Part shown: positions 26,675 through 33,750 of the stretch, piece after piece | Position numbering within the stretch: the first letter of the stretch is position 1 | Layout of the letters: each line of letters begins with the position of its first letter | Assembly (NCBI GenBank): GCA_019240405.1 | Contig: JAFAYL010000047.1 | Coordinates: 1-64,000 of the forward strand | Direction of reading: 5' to 3' | Length of the DNA: 64,000 nt | From: Acidobacteriaceae bacterium | Lineage (GTDB): Bacteria > Acidobacteriota > Terriglobia > Bryobacterales > Bryobacteraceae | Position numbers and translations under genes: made by a program | Notes under the pieces: model-generated | What the model saw: the letters and a program-made list of their open reading frames with translations, nothing else | Database searches by the model: none | What the model was told of the DNA's origin: nothing

Positions 26675-27619
26675 ATGCCTGCCCGTCTTTGGGCTGTTGT
26701 TTTCGCTATTTGCGTGTCCATGGCCGTCCAATTCAGCGCGGCGCAAGCTGCGTCAAACCATCTCGGATCATCTTTGGCCTCGCGCACGCCGCAAGGCACG
26801 CGCCTCATCAACGACATCGAGTACGGCCAAGTGAGAGGCATCAGCCTGCGTATGGATGCGAGTATTCCGGCGGGCCCGGGAAAATTTCCGGCGGTGATAA
26901 TCGTCCATGGCGGGGGCTGGGTAACTGGCGACCGCCGTTCGAATGTCGAACCGCTGTTCCGGCCGCTTTCCAACGCCGGCTTCGCTTGGTTCTCAATCAG
27001 CTACCGGCTCGCAACGGACCTCACCCATTTCGGTTCCGCGATTAACGATGTCGAGCAGGCAGTCCGATTCATCAAATCGAATGCAAGTGACTATCACGTC
27101 GACCCACAAAGAATTGCCTTGCTGGGTGAATCTGCGGGAGGGCAGCTCGCGGCAATGGCAGCTCTCCACCGGGATCCCGACACTTCTGTTAAAGCCGTTG
27201 TCGCTCTGTACGCTCCGAGCGACTTGGTCAGCCTCGCGAGAAGTTCGGAATACATCCCGTCGTCCATTCGCGATTCAATCCGCGGCACGCCGTGGGAAGG
27301 CCTGGTGCTGGCGGGCTTGGCTCAGCTCTCTCCCATCAATAGCGTCCGCTCGGATATGCCGCCTTTTCTTCTGATCCATGGAACAGCGGATGCGCTGATT
27401 CCGTTCGAGCAATCAAAAGAGATGTGTGCGCGCATGCGAGAGGCTGGCGCGAGCTGTGAGCTCTATCCGGTCGAAGGCGGTGGACATGGCATCCGGTGGT
27501 GGGAGTCATTCCCTAAATTGGCGGCCGGGTATAAAGAGAAGCTTGTGACGTGGCTGGGCCGCACCTTGGGAAGCGGCGGATCTGTTGCTCCACTGCCTCA
27601 GCGCCTTGCCGGGTCCTAG
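26675..27619 (+). CDS. Secreted alpha/beta-hydrolase (esterase/lipase type)
   Basis: A 314-residue exported hydrolase of the HSL/BD-FAE kind. A signal peptide covers residues 1-25 (VVFAICVSMAVQFSAAQA). The oxyanion-hole motif is HGGGWVTG, the nucleophile elbow is GESAGGQLA, a catalytic Asp lies in HGTADALIPFEQ, and the catalytic His is in GGGHGIRWW. The substrate is probably a short-chain or aromatic ester, by family. It follows the ClpB-like gene after 45 bases but is not obviously related in function. Confidence 0.87.
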   Translation: MPARLWAVVFAICVSMAVQFSAAQAASNHLGSSLASRTPQGTRLINDIEYGQVRGISLRMDASIPAGPGKFPAVIIVHGGGWVTGDRRSNVEPLFRPLSNAGFAWFSISYRLATDLTHFGSAINDVEQAVRFIKSNASDYHVDPQRIALLGESAGGQLAAMAALHRDPDTSVKAVVALYAPSDLVSLARSSEYIPSSIRDSIRGTPWEGLVLAGLAQLSPINSVRSDMPPFLLIHGTADALIPFEQSKEMCARMREAGASCELYPVEGGGHGIRWWESFPKLAAGYKEKLVTWLGRTLGSGGSVAPLPQRLAGS

Positions 27620-27808
27620 ATTATTGCCCAGAAGCTCTTCTGTCGTCGAAGAACCTTTTGACGGATAGAATACATTTCTCTCTTTTTTATCCGTCCACTT
27701 ACTTCTTGATTCGGATCCTGCGCCGTGATAATGTCCCAATCGGAGCATTCGCGCTGAAATGCTCTGAGGACATTTCAGTTCTTCATCTCTTCCCAAGGAG
27801 TTCAATGC

Positions 27809-28843
27809 ATGCTTCGTTCTTCAATGCTTGTGAGCGCAGGGCTGCTCGCGACACTCTGCTTAATAAGCTCGGTACCTACTCTCGCGCAACGCGATGACCG
27901 ATGGGGCACCAGTGCTGCAGTTACAGCGGCCCGTGTTCCCGACACTGCTGTTCTACCCGACGTAGACCCGACTTTTATTTCTAATGAACTCGAGGAGGCG
28001 AGTGCACCTGCCGCGACTGGTTTCTCTTACGCAACAGGAGGCGGAGCTCTTCGGAATCGCTCCACCACCGCCATCGGGATTAGCGGCGTCGTTTCTCCGA
28101 CAGTGGCCGCATATCTTTACTGGGCCGTGATAACCGAAGGGACGCCCCCCACCTCTGTCACGAGCGTCACACTAAGTCGCGAATCCCCCGCGCCACCGGC
28201 AACCGCGGTTATTAAAGGCACTGCGATCGGGAGCGGGATTTCGCCTTGCTGGCTGGGCAATCAGATCACGGTTTACCGCGGAACTGTATCAACTTCGCTT
28301 GCCAACGGAAATGGCTTGTATCGCGTGACAATCTCATCTGCGAAGGGCACGGCGGGCAGTACTGACGGAGCCGATCCGTGGCTCGAGGCAAAGGATCCCC
28401 TTTGGGAGGGCGCATCGCTCGTGGTGGTCGGGAAGGGTACAGGTTCGGTTGTCATTTTCGACAAGGGCTTAGCTGGCGCCACATTCAAGAATTCGCTCAG
28501 CTATAAGTTGAATCTTCCCGTGACGGCCTCCGGCAAGCTCACGCTGTTTGACAACATTGCTGCGGATGGCCAATATGGCGTCAGCCGGATACCCAAAATA
28601 GCTGACAAGCTCACCGAAATGAATGGCAAGTATGTCATGGGCAAGGACTCTCCCTATAATGACGCCGGATGGAACGGAAGTTCGGGTCTTCCTTTGCCAC
28701 AGTTATGGGATGACACGGGGGTTGACATCACACCAGCGACACCAAAAGGCACGAAAACGATCAGCGTAAGCATAACCCAAAGCAATTCGAGTGGCTTTAA
28801 TGACTGCCTGACGCCTGTCGCGAATGTGCTAGAAATTCACTAG
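27809..28843 (+). CDS. Secreted beta-rich protein of unknown function
   Basis: A 344-residue exported protein with a clear signal peptide (MLRSSMLVSAGLLATLCLIS, cleaved after TLAQ). It is rich in Ser, Thr and Gly, with phrases such as VAAYLYWAVITEGTPPTSVT, ADPWLEAKDPLWEGASLVVV and VVIFDKGLAG that suggest a jelly-roll or Ig-like fold, reminiscent of the DUF3344 class. I do not recognise it with certainty. Two Cys (near residues 149 and 332) may form a disulfide. It converges on the CHASE3 kinase gene with a four-base overlap. Confidence 0.55.
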   Translation: MLRSSMLVSAGLLATLCLISSVPTLAQRDDRWGTSAAVTAARVPDTAVLPDVDPTFISNELEEASAPAATGFSYATGGGALRNRSTTAIGISGVVSPTVAAYLYWAVITEGTPPTSVTSVTLSRESPAPPATAVIKGTAIGSGISPCWLGNQITVYRGTVSTSLANGNGLYRVTISSAKGTAGSTDGADPWLEAKDPLWEGASLVVVGKGTGSVVIFDKGLAGATFKNSLSYKLNLPVTASGKLTLFDNIAADGQYGVSRIPKIADKLTEMNGKYVMGKDSPYNDAGWNGSSGLPLPQLWDDTGVDITPATPKGTKTISVSITQSNSSGFNDCLTPVANVLEIH

Positions 28844-30393
28844 TTCGCATCTTGGACTCCCGGCGCTAGGGCTTCGGGAGCATCTGTCCGAGTGTCAGAG
28901 TAAGCGGGAGGAGCATTTCTTCGAGCCGTTCTAGGACGCGAGTTCGGTTTTGCTGTTGCGCCCGAGAAGGGCAGCGTGAAGAAAAAAGTGGAGCCCGCAC
29001 CTGGCTCGGATTCAGCCCATAAGCGACCGCCGTGGTGTTCGATGATCCGGCGGCAGATCGCGAGACCTATTCCGTTCCCCGTGTAATTGTTCACGCCATG
29101 GAGCCTTTGAAACATTTGAAAAATGCGATCTGCATATTTCGGCTCGAATCCGATTCCGTTGTCGTCGATTGCGAAAACCCACTCTGAATCTCGTGGCGTA
29201 GCGGTTACTGCAATCTCTGGAGGGGTGTCTGCCTTACGAAATTTGATCGAATTCCCGATCAGGTTTTGCACCACCAGCGTCAGCTTGATTTCGTCGGCTT
29301 GGATAACCGGTAAGTCGCCATACCGCACAACGGCAGAGCTCTCTCTTATCGCCAAATCGAGATTGGCGAGCGCACGTTCGACGATATCTCTGAAAGAAGC
29401 CGGCCGTTTTTCGATCCTTTCAGTACCGGCGCGCGAGTAGGCCAACAAGTCATTAATCAGCTCCTGCATTCTCCGAGCGCCGTCTACGGCAAACTCGATG
29501 TATTCGTCCGCATTGCTATCCAGGCGGCCTTTGTATCGCCGCACGAGTAGCTCCAAATAGCTTGCAACCATTCGCAACGGCTCCTGCAAATCATGGCTGG
29601 CCATGTAGGCGAACTGCTCTAGATCGGCGTTTGAGCGCTGCAGCTCAGCCGAGCGCTGTTCCAGTTCTGCCGTTCTCGTTTCCAGATCCGCAGTGCGCTC
29701 ATGCACGCGCCATTCGAGGCTCTCATTTAGACGCCGGATCTCAGCCTCGGTCCTGTCCCGCTGCTTCACATATAGGGAGTTGAACCTGTCCGCCAGAAAG
29801 AGCAGTAGAAAACTGAGCGCCACCCCGATGCCAAGAACGATGTTTAACAATTGCCGGGTTTCTCGCTCTTCCTCCAGCCTTGCTTCAAACGCGGCGGCCT
29901 GCTCAGTTTTCAGGCTGTCCATCACCGTACGGATGCGGTCCATATACATCCGGCCGCGGCCGCTTTCAACGATTGCTAATGCAGGCGCAAGTCCTGCTGT
30001 CCGCCGCAGATCAATGGTTTCTTGGAGCTCGGACATCTTCGAATCAATAAGGCGGCGCAATTCCCTCATTTGGGATTGCGGAACTCCATTGCGGCCCGCG
30101 GATCGATCTAGTGTGGATAATTGTCCCGGTAAACGCAATTTCGCGCTTTCGAAAGGCGTGAGGTACTGATCTTCCCCGGTCAACAAATAGCCGCGCTGGC
30201 CCGTTTCCGCGTCTTGTAGTGTCGAAAACAACTGGTCCAGGCTGCGAATCAGCTCAGTCGTCGACAGAGTGGCTCTGGCGCTCTCGAGATGTTGAGAGCC
30301 AGTCTTATAGGCGGCAAATGCTAATAAAATGGGCAGCAGACCCAACGGCCAGATAACCAGGCGCTGACTGCTTCTATGTGGCAGGATGTTCAT
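28840..30393 (-). CDS. CHASE3-domain sensor histidine kinase
   Basis: Membrane sensor kinase of 517 residues from the ATG at 30393; an upstream in-frame start would add 25 residues with no membrane character. TM1 (LVIWPLGLLPILLAFAA) is followed by an extracytoplasmic CHASE3 domain (GQRGYLLTGEDQYLTPFESA), TM2 (LLNIVLGIGVALSFLLLFLA), a coiled coil, and the HisKA box YMASHDLQEPLRMVASYLEL. The HATPase domain shows the N box NLIGNSIKFRK, DDNGIGF and GNGIGLAICRRIIEHHGG. No response regulator is adjacent, so it is an orphan kinase. Confidence 0.88.
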   Translation of the reverse strand: MNILPHRSSQRLVIWPLGLLPILLAFAAYKTGSQHLESARATLSTTELIRSLDQLFSTLQDAETGQRGYLLTGEDQYLTPFESAKLRLPGQLSTLDRSAGRNGVPQSQMRELRRLIDSKMSELQETIDLRRTAGLAPALAIVESGRGRMYMDRIRTVMDSLKTEQAAAFEARLEEERETRQLLNIVLGIGVALSFLLLFLADRFNSLYVKQRDRTEAEIRRLNESLEWRVHERTADLETRTAELEQRSAELQRSNADLEQFAYMASHDLQEPLRMVASYLELLVRRYKGRLDSNADEYIEFAVDGARRMQELINDLLAYSRAGTERIEKRPASFRDIVERALANLDLAIRESSAVVRYGDLPVIQADEIKLTLVVQNLIGNSIKFRKADTPPEIAVTATPRDSEWVFAIDDNGIGFEPKYADRIFQMFQRLHGVNNYTGNGIGLAICRRIIEHHGGRLWAESEPGAGSTFFFTLPFSGATAKPNSRPRTARRNAPPAYSDTRTDAPEALAPGVQDAN

Positions 30394-30537
30394 CCGACGA
30401 GGCGAGGGAAAATTCCTTAGCCCAGCCCCTCTGAGTCCACAACCAGAAAAGTATGAACTATAGAGCAATTATATTGTCGCTATCAGCATTGGGCGCGGTT
30501 TGCGTGCGATGGGTGGACAATGTTGCTCATCCATTCA

Positions 30538-30555
30538 GACATTTTGTCGTATAAT
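30538..30555 (+). promoter_or_regulatory. Putative promoter/operator of the Xre-RES operon
   Basis: The palindrome GACA-TTT-TGTC (30538-30548) directly abuts a consensus -10 box TATAAT (30550-30555), 11 bases before the GTG start at 30567. A repressor bound there would block the promoter, as expected for an autoregulated antitoxin. No good -35 box is seen at the right spacing. The start implies a very short or leaderless message. Confidence 0.4.
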
Positions 30556-30566
30556 GGTCGCAGGTT

Positions 30567-30989
30567 GTGTCGACTAATGTTGCAGCCGTAAGCCGCTTAA
30601 TTGGGCTAAAGGCGAAAAACCTAAACGAGCTAATTGGCGCGATTGAGCAAGGATTGCCATTTGAGAGCATCGACAGATTTCAGGCTATGACGGGACTGAG
30701 TCTTTCCGAAATAACAGAATTGCTCGGAATCCATTCCCGTACGGTCAGCCGGCGGCGAGAAAAGGGCAAGCTGGATCAATCCGAATCCGAGCGGCTCTTG
30801 CGAATGTCAGATTTGTACCGACAAGCGAATGCTCTATTCGAGGGCAACGAAGCGGGCGCCCGATCATGGTTGAAGCAACCGCAGCGCGCGCTCCGGGGGC
30901 AATCTCCCTGGGAATATGCCAAAACCGAAGTGGGGGCGCGGCGAGTAGAACAACTCATTGGACAACTGGAACACGGTGTCTTTAGTTAA
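30567..30989 (+). CDS. Xre/MbcA/ParS-type antitoxin (DUF2384)
   Basis: A 140-residue antitoxin of the RES-Xre class. The N-terminal half has a helix-turn-helix (LSLSEITELLGIHSRTVSRR, residues 49-68) and the C-terminal half the toxin-binding DUF2384 region (ANALFEGNEAGARSWLKQPQ, then ALRGQSPWEYAKTEVGARRV). The start is GTG. The gene ends 11 bases before the RES toxin gene. It should bind its own promoter, where a palindrome overlaps the -10 box. Confidence 0.85.
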   Translation: MSTNVAAVSRLIGLKAKNLNELIGAIEQGLPFESIDRFQAMTGLSLSEITELLGIHSRTVSRRREKGKLDQSESERLLRMSDLYRQANALFEGNEAGARSWLKQPQRALRGQSPWEYAKTEVGARRVEQLIGQLEHGVFS

Positions 30990-31000
30990 CCCCCAGGCAA

Positions 31001-31480
31001 TTGCGGTACCATCTGAGGCTTGTGCGGTCATGGCGCATTGTCAAAAAGAAATATCAACATACGGCATTTGATGGCTCGGGCGCCCGCTTGTATGGCGGCC
31101 GGTGGAATTTACCCGGCACTGCCGTTGTCTATACGGCATTCTCGCGATCCCTGGCGATTCTTGAGATCTTGGTTCATATGAATGCGTCGGGTTTGCTTGA
31201 GAGTTACGTCTTATGCCCCTGTGAATTCGATCGCGAATTCGTTCAACGCGTCAGTCCTGCCAGTCTGCCGTCGAAATGGCGCCAGAGTGGTGTTTCGGAC
31301 AAGATTCAAGTCTTCGGAGACGAGCTGATCCGACACGCGTCCGTACCTGTTCTCCAATTTCCCAGTGCGGTTGTACCGCAGGAAGAAAACTATTTGCTTC
31401 TGCCGGAACATCCACTTTTTATAAAGATTAGGATCGGAGAGCCGGAACCATTTCTGTTTGATCGGCGATTCCGCGCATGA
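31001..31480 (+). CDS. RES-domain toxin (NAD+-depleting)
   Basis: A 159-residue toxin with the Arg-Glu-Ser signature that names the family: R34 in YGGRWN, E55 in LAILEILVHM and S121 in FPSAVV. Characterised RES toxins (for example MbcT) degrade NAD+ by phosphorolysis or hydrolysis, and are held inactive by the Xre/DUF2384 antitoxin encoded just before. Its stop overlaps the ATG of the next gene, an NAD(P)H-dependent quinone oxidoreductase, by four bases, so translation continues into redox genes. Confidence 0.87.
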   Translation: MRYHLRLVRSWRIVKKKYQHTAFDGSGARLYGGRWNLPGTAVVYTAFSRSLAILEILVHMNASGLLESYVLCPCEFDREFVQRVSPASLPSKWRQSGVSDKIQVFGDELIRHASVPVLQFPSAVVPQEENYLLLPEHPLFIKIRIGEPEPFLFDRRFRA

Positions 31481-32457
31481 TCGCGATTGAGATTTCCTCG
31501 TTCGGTCCTCCCGATGTTCTAAGACCTGTGGAGCGGCCGAAGCCGGTGCTGAACGAAAATGAGGCGCTGGTTCATATTGAAGCTGCTGGTGTTGCGCGCG
31601 CGGACATCTTGCAGCGGCAGGGAAAGTATCCACCTCCGCCCGGAGCGTCTGACATTCCTGGTTTGGATGTCGCAGGGACCATTGAAGAAATCGGCGATGG
31701 CGTGCATAACTGGAATATCGGCGACCGGGTTTGCGCGATCCTCGCTGGCGGAGGTTATGCCGAATTTTGCGCAGTTCCGGCTGCGCAGGTGCTGCCGATT
31801 CCAGACGGCTGGAGCGCGCCGGAGGCCACAACACTGCCAGAAAACATCTTCACGGTTTACGACAATCTTGTCATTCGCGCCGGCTTGAAGAGGGGAGAAA
31901 CGGTGCTGATCCATGGGGGCACCAGCGGTGTCGGGAGCATGGCGATTATGCTTAGTCGCGCATGCTCCGCACGGCCGATTGTCACAGCGGGTAGCCGCGA
32001 AAAATGCGATGCAGCGCTCCGATTCGGCGCTGAATACGCCATTAATTATAAGGAGCAGGATTTTGTTGCAGAAACACTACGGATCACGGAAGGCCGGGGA
32101 GCAAATGTTGTTCTCGATATCGTCGGTGGTCCGTATTTAGAAAGAAATGTCGAGGTGCTTGCCGTGGAGGGGCGACTGTCGATAGTCTCCACGCAAGGCG
32201 GCCGAACCGGACAGCTTGAGATCGGCAAGCTCATGGGGAAACGGGGCAGAGTGCTCGCGTCAACGCTGCGCGCCAGGACTCCCGAGGAGAAGGGCGAAAT
32301 CGCACGCCGGTTACGGCGCGACATCTGGCCGATACTTGCCGCTAAGAACGTGATACGGCCCATCATCGACTCAACGTTCCCGCTGCGCGACGCGCGGATG
32401 GCCCACGAGCGAATGGAAGGCGGAAAACATATGGGGAAAATTGTCCTGCTAACATAA
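31477..32457 (+). CDS. NAD(P)H:quinone oxidoreductase (zinc-free MDR family)
   Basis: A 326-residue medium-chain reductase of the quinone oxidoreductase/PIG3 type. The N-terminal GroES-like domain holds EAAGVARADILQRQGKYPPP and GLDVAGTIEEIGDGV. The Rossmann motif is HGGTSGVGSMAIML (around residues 145-158). No catalytic or structural zinc cysteines are present. It reduces quinones or alpha,beta-unsaturated carbonyls with NADPH. It overlaps the RES toxin gene by four bases and ends eight bases before an AhpD-like gene, so these may form one redox-related transcript. Confidence 0.88.
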   Translation: MIAIEISSFGPPDVLRPVERPKPVLNENEALVHIEAAGVARADILQRQGKYPPPPGASDIPGLDVAGTIEEIGDGVHNWNIGDRVCAILAGGGYAEFCAVPAAQVLPIPDGWSAPEATTLPENIFTVYDNLVIRAGLKRGETVLIHGGTSGVGSMAIMLSRACSARPIVTAGSREKCDAALRFGAEYAINYKEQDFVAETLRITEGRGANVVLDIVGGPYLERNVEVLAVEGRLSIVSTQGGRTGQLEIGKLMGKRGRVLASTLRARTPEEKGEIARRLRRDIWPILAAKNVIRPIIDSTFPLRDARMAHERMEGGKHMGKIVLLT

Positions 32458-32465
32458 CGAAACGA

Positions 32466-33062
32466 ATGGAACCGATGTTTTTACCCGATGTCGAGGATAC
32501 TCGCGCGCCAAGTCCTTATCTCGATGCGATCCGGGCGATGAAGACGGCGGGCCCGGAATATCCGCAAATCTGGCATATGTTTGCATTCCTGCCGCGCGCG
32601 ACGGAGCATTTAGCGCGATTCACCCAGGAGATTATGCGTGAAGCGGCCCCGCTCAGTCCAGGACTTCGGGAGTTAATCGCCGCGTATACATCTCATGAGA
32701 ATCAGTGCCCGTTTTGAGTGAAGTCGCACGCCGCAGTTGCGGCGGAACTGTTAGGAAGTGAAGAGTTGGTTTGGGGCGTACTGCGCGATCTCGATAGCTC
32801 AGAACTGTCAGAGAAAGACAAGGCGCTATTTCGATTCGTCAGTAAAGTGAATCGTAATTCGCAGGAAATCGCCGCGGCGGATATGAAACCGCTGTATGCT
32901 TGCGGATGGACTGACGAAGCAATCTATTACGCCATAACGGTGTGCGCCCTGTTCAATTTCTACAATCGCTGGGTAGATGCGTCTGGCGTTCACGCTCTTT
33001 CAGACGAGGCGCACCGGCAGGGCGGAAAGCGCATGGCAGCACAGGGTTACGTTCGAAAGTAG
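32466..33062 (+). CDS. AhpD/carboxymuconolactone-decarboxylase-like protein, probable selenoprotein (in-frame TGA at Sec84)
   Basis: Two frames (32466-32717 and 32718-33062) are in register and form one 198-residue AhpD-family protein if TGA 32715-32717 is read as selenocysteine. The region reads ENQCPF-[TGA]-VKSHAAVA. Against AhpD (Glu118, Cys130, Cys133, His137) the residues are Glu69, Cys81, position 84 and His88, with identical spacing, so the TGA replaces the peroxidatic Cys of the CxxC. The rest of the fold is intact (KDKALFRFVSKVNRN; YYAITVCALFNFYNRWVDAS). A hairpin fitting a bacterial SECIS follows the TGA. The product would be a peroxidase or thiol-oxidoreductase. The alternative is a nonsense mutation or sequencing error; Sec genes are not in the window. 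The start could also be the ATG at 32475. Confidence 0.72.
32729..32744 (+). promoter_or_regulatory. Candidate bacterial SECIS element
   Basis: A perfect 6-bp stem, CGCCGC-AGTT-GCGGCG, starts 11 nt after the TGA; the loop begins 17 nt after it. With A-T pairing the loop closes to GT. Bacterial SECIS elements (for example fdhF) sit at this distance and carry a G in the first loop positions. Caveat: the arms encode His-Ala-Ala-Val-Ala-Ala, a conserved stretch whose alanine codons favour such palindromes by chance. Confidence 0.55.
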
Positions 33063-33101
33063 AAATCGAACGCGACCTCAAGCTGGATTTTCCCTGGTTT
33101 G

Positions 33102-33704
33102 CTAGCGTGCGCTCAAACCTTGCTTTTGTCGAATATCGAACACGACTACGGTTGCTTTTCCCTGCTTGTCGCACACGGTTGTGGGATGCGTATAAGCGGT
33201 ATGCATGCCTGCATTTTCGAGACAGCGGTCGATGTTTTTTGAATAAAATCCGAGAGCATTCTGGGTATTTGGCAATTCGCGAGTAAAGATTGGGTCGGCC
33301 GATTGCAAACATTGCCAGATCTGGTCCTCATCTTCTTTTGGATAGATCCGGGCGGGCAATAAAGGCAGTTCGTCCGATACGTTCAAGGACAGCACCACGC
33401 CGGGTTTGCCCGGGACGAGATTGTACGCATAATCGACTATCGAGATCAGCCCCGTTGATGTCAGTCTGTGACATGCCTCGTTGATGATGTCGTAATTTAC
33501 TTTTTGACCGACTTTCAGGTCTGAAATACGAATAACTGATTCTTTAGGCAGACGCGTGCCGTTGACTTCGATGCCACCCAACTCGACTAATTTGTGAGGA
33601 TCGACATCCTGACTAGGCGCCCGGGAGGCCGAATCCTGCGACAATGCGATCGGTCCGAAAGAGAAGATTATTAACGGGGCGATAACTGCTCTTGGTAGTG
33701 TCAT
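33102..33704 (-). CDS. Secreted POTRA-domain protein without a barrel
   Basis: A 200-residue exported protein. The ATG at 33704 gives a signal peptide (VIAPLIIFSFGPIALSQ); the longer frame to 33896 would intrude into the neighbouring kinase gene. After a linker, residues 38-120 look like one POTRA domain of the BamA/TamA type (ELGGIEVNGTRLPKESVIRI; INEACHRLTSTGLISIVDYA; KPGVVLSLNVSDELPL). A Cys-containing C-terminal region follows (DQIWQCLQSADP; IDRCLENAGMH). No beta-barrel is attached, so it may assist or modulate an assembly machine. The function is inferred from fold only. Confidence 0.6.
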   Translation of the reverse strand: MTLPRAVIAPLIIFSFGPIALSQDSASRAPSQDVDPHKLVELGGIEVNGTRLPKESVIRISDLKVGQKVNYDIINEACHRLTSTGLISIVDYAYNLVPGKPGVVLSLNVSDELPLLPARIYPKEDEDQIWQCLQSADPIFTRELPNTQNALGFYSKNIDRCLENAGMHTAYTHPTTVCDKQGKATVVVFDIRQKQGLSAR

Positions 33705-33750
33705 TCGAGCAACTTCCTCTCTCCACGATACTGCGTCTCGGAGGTCTGGA

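Noticed and set aside
32715-32717. Simple nonsense mutation or sequencing error as the first explanation for the split AhpD-like gene
   Set aside because: Not excluded, but less favoured: the TGA sits exactly at a redox-active Cys codon (one base from TGC), the frame beyond is intact, and a hairpin follows. Kept as the main alternative in the finding.
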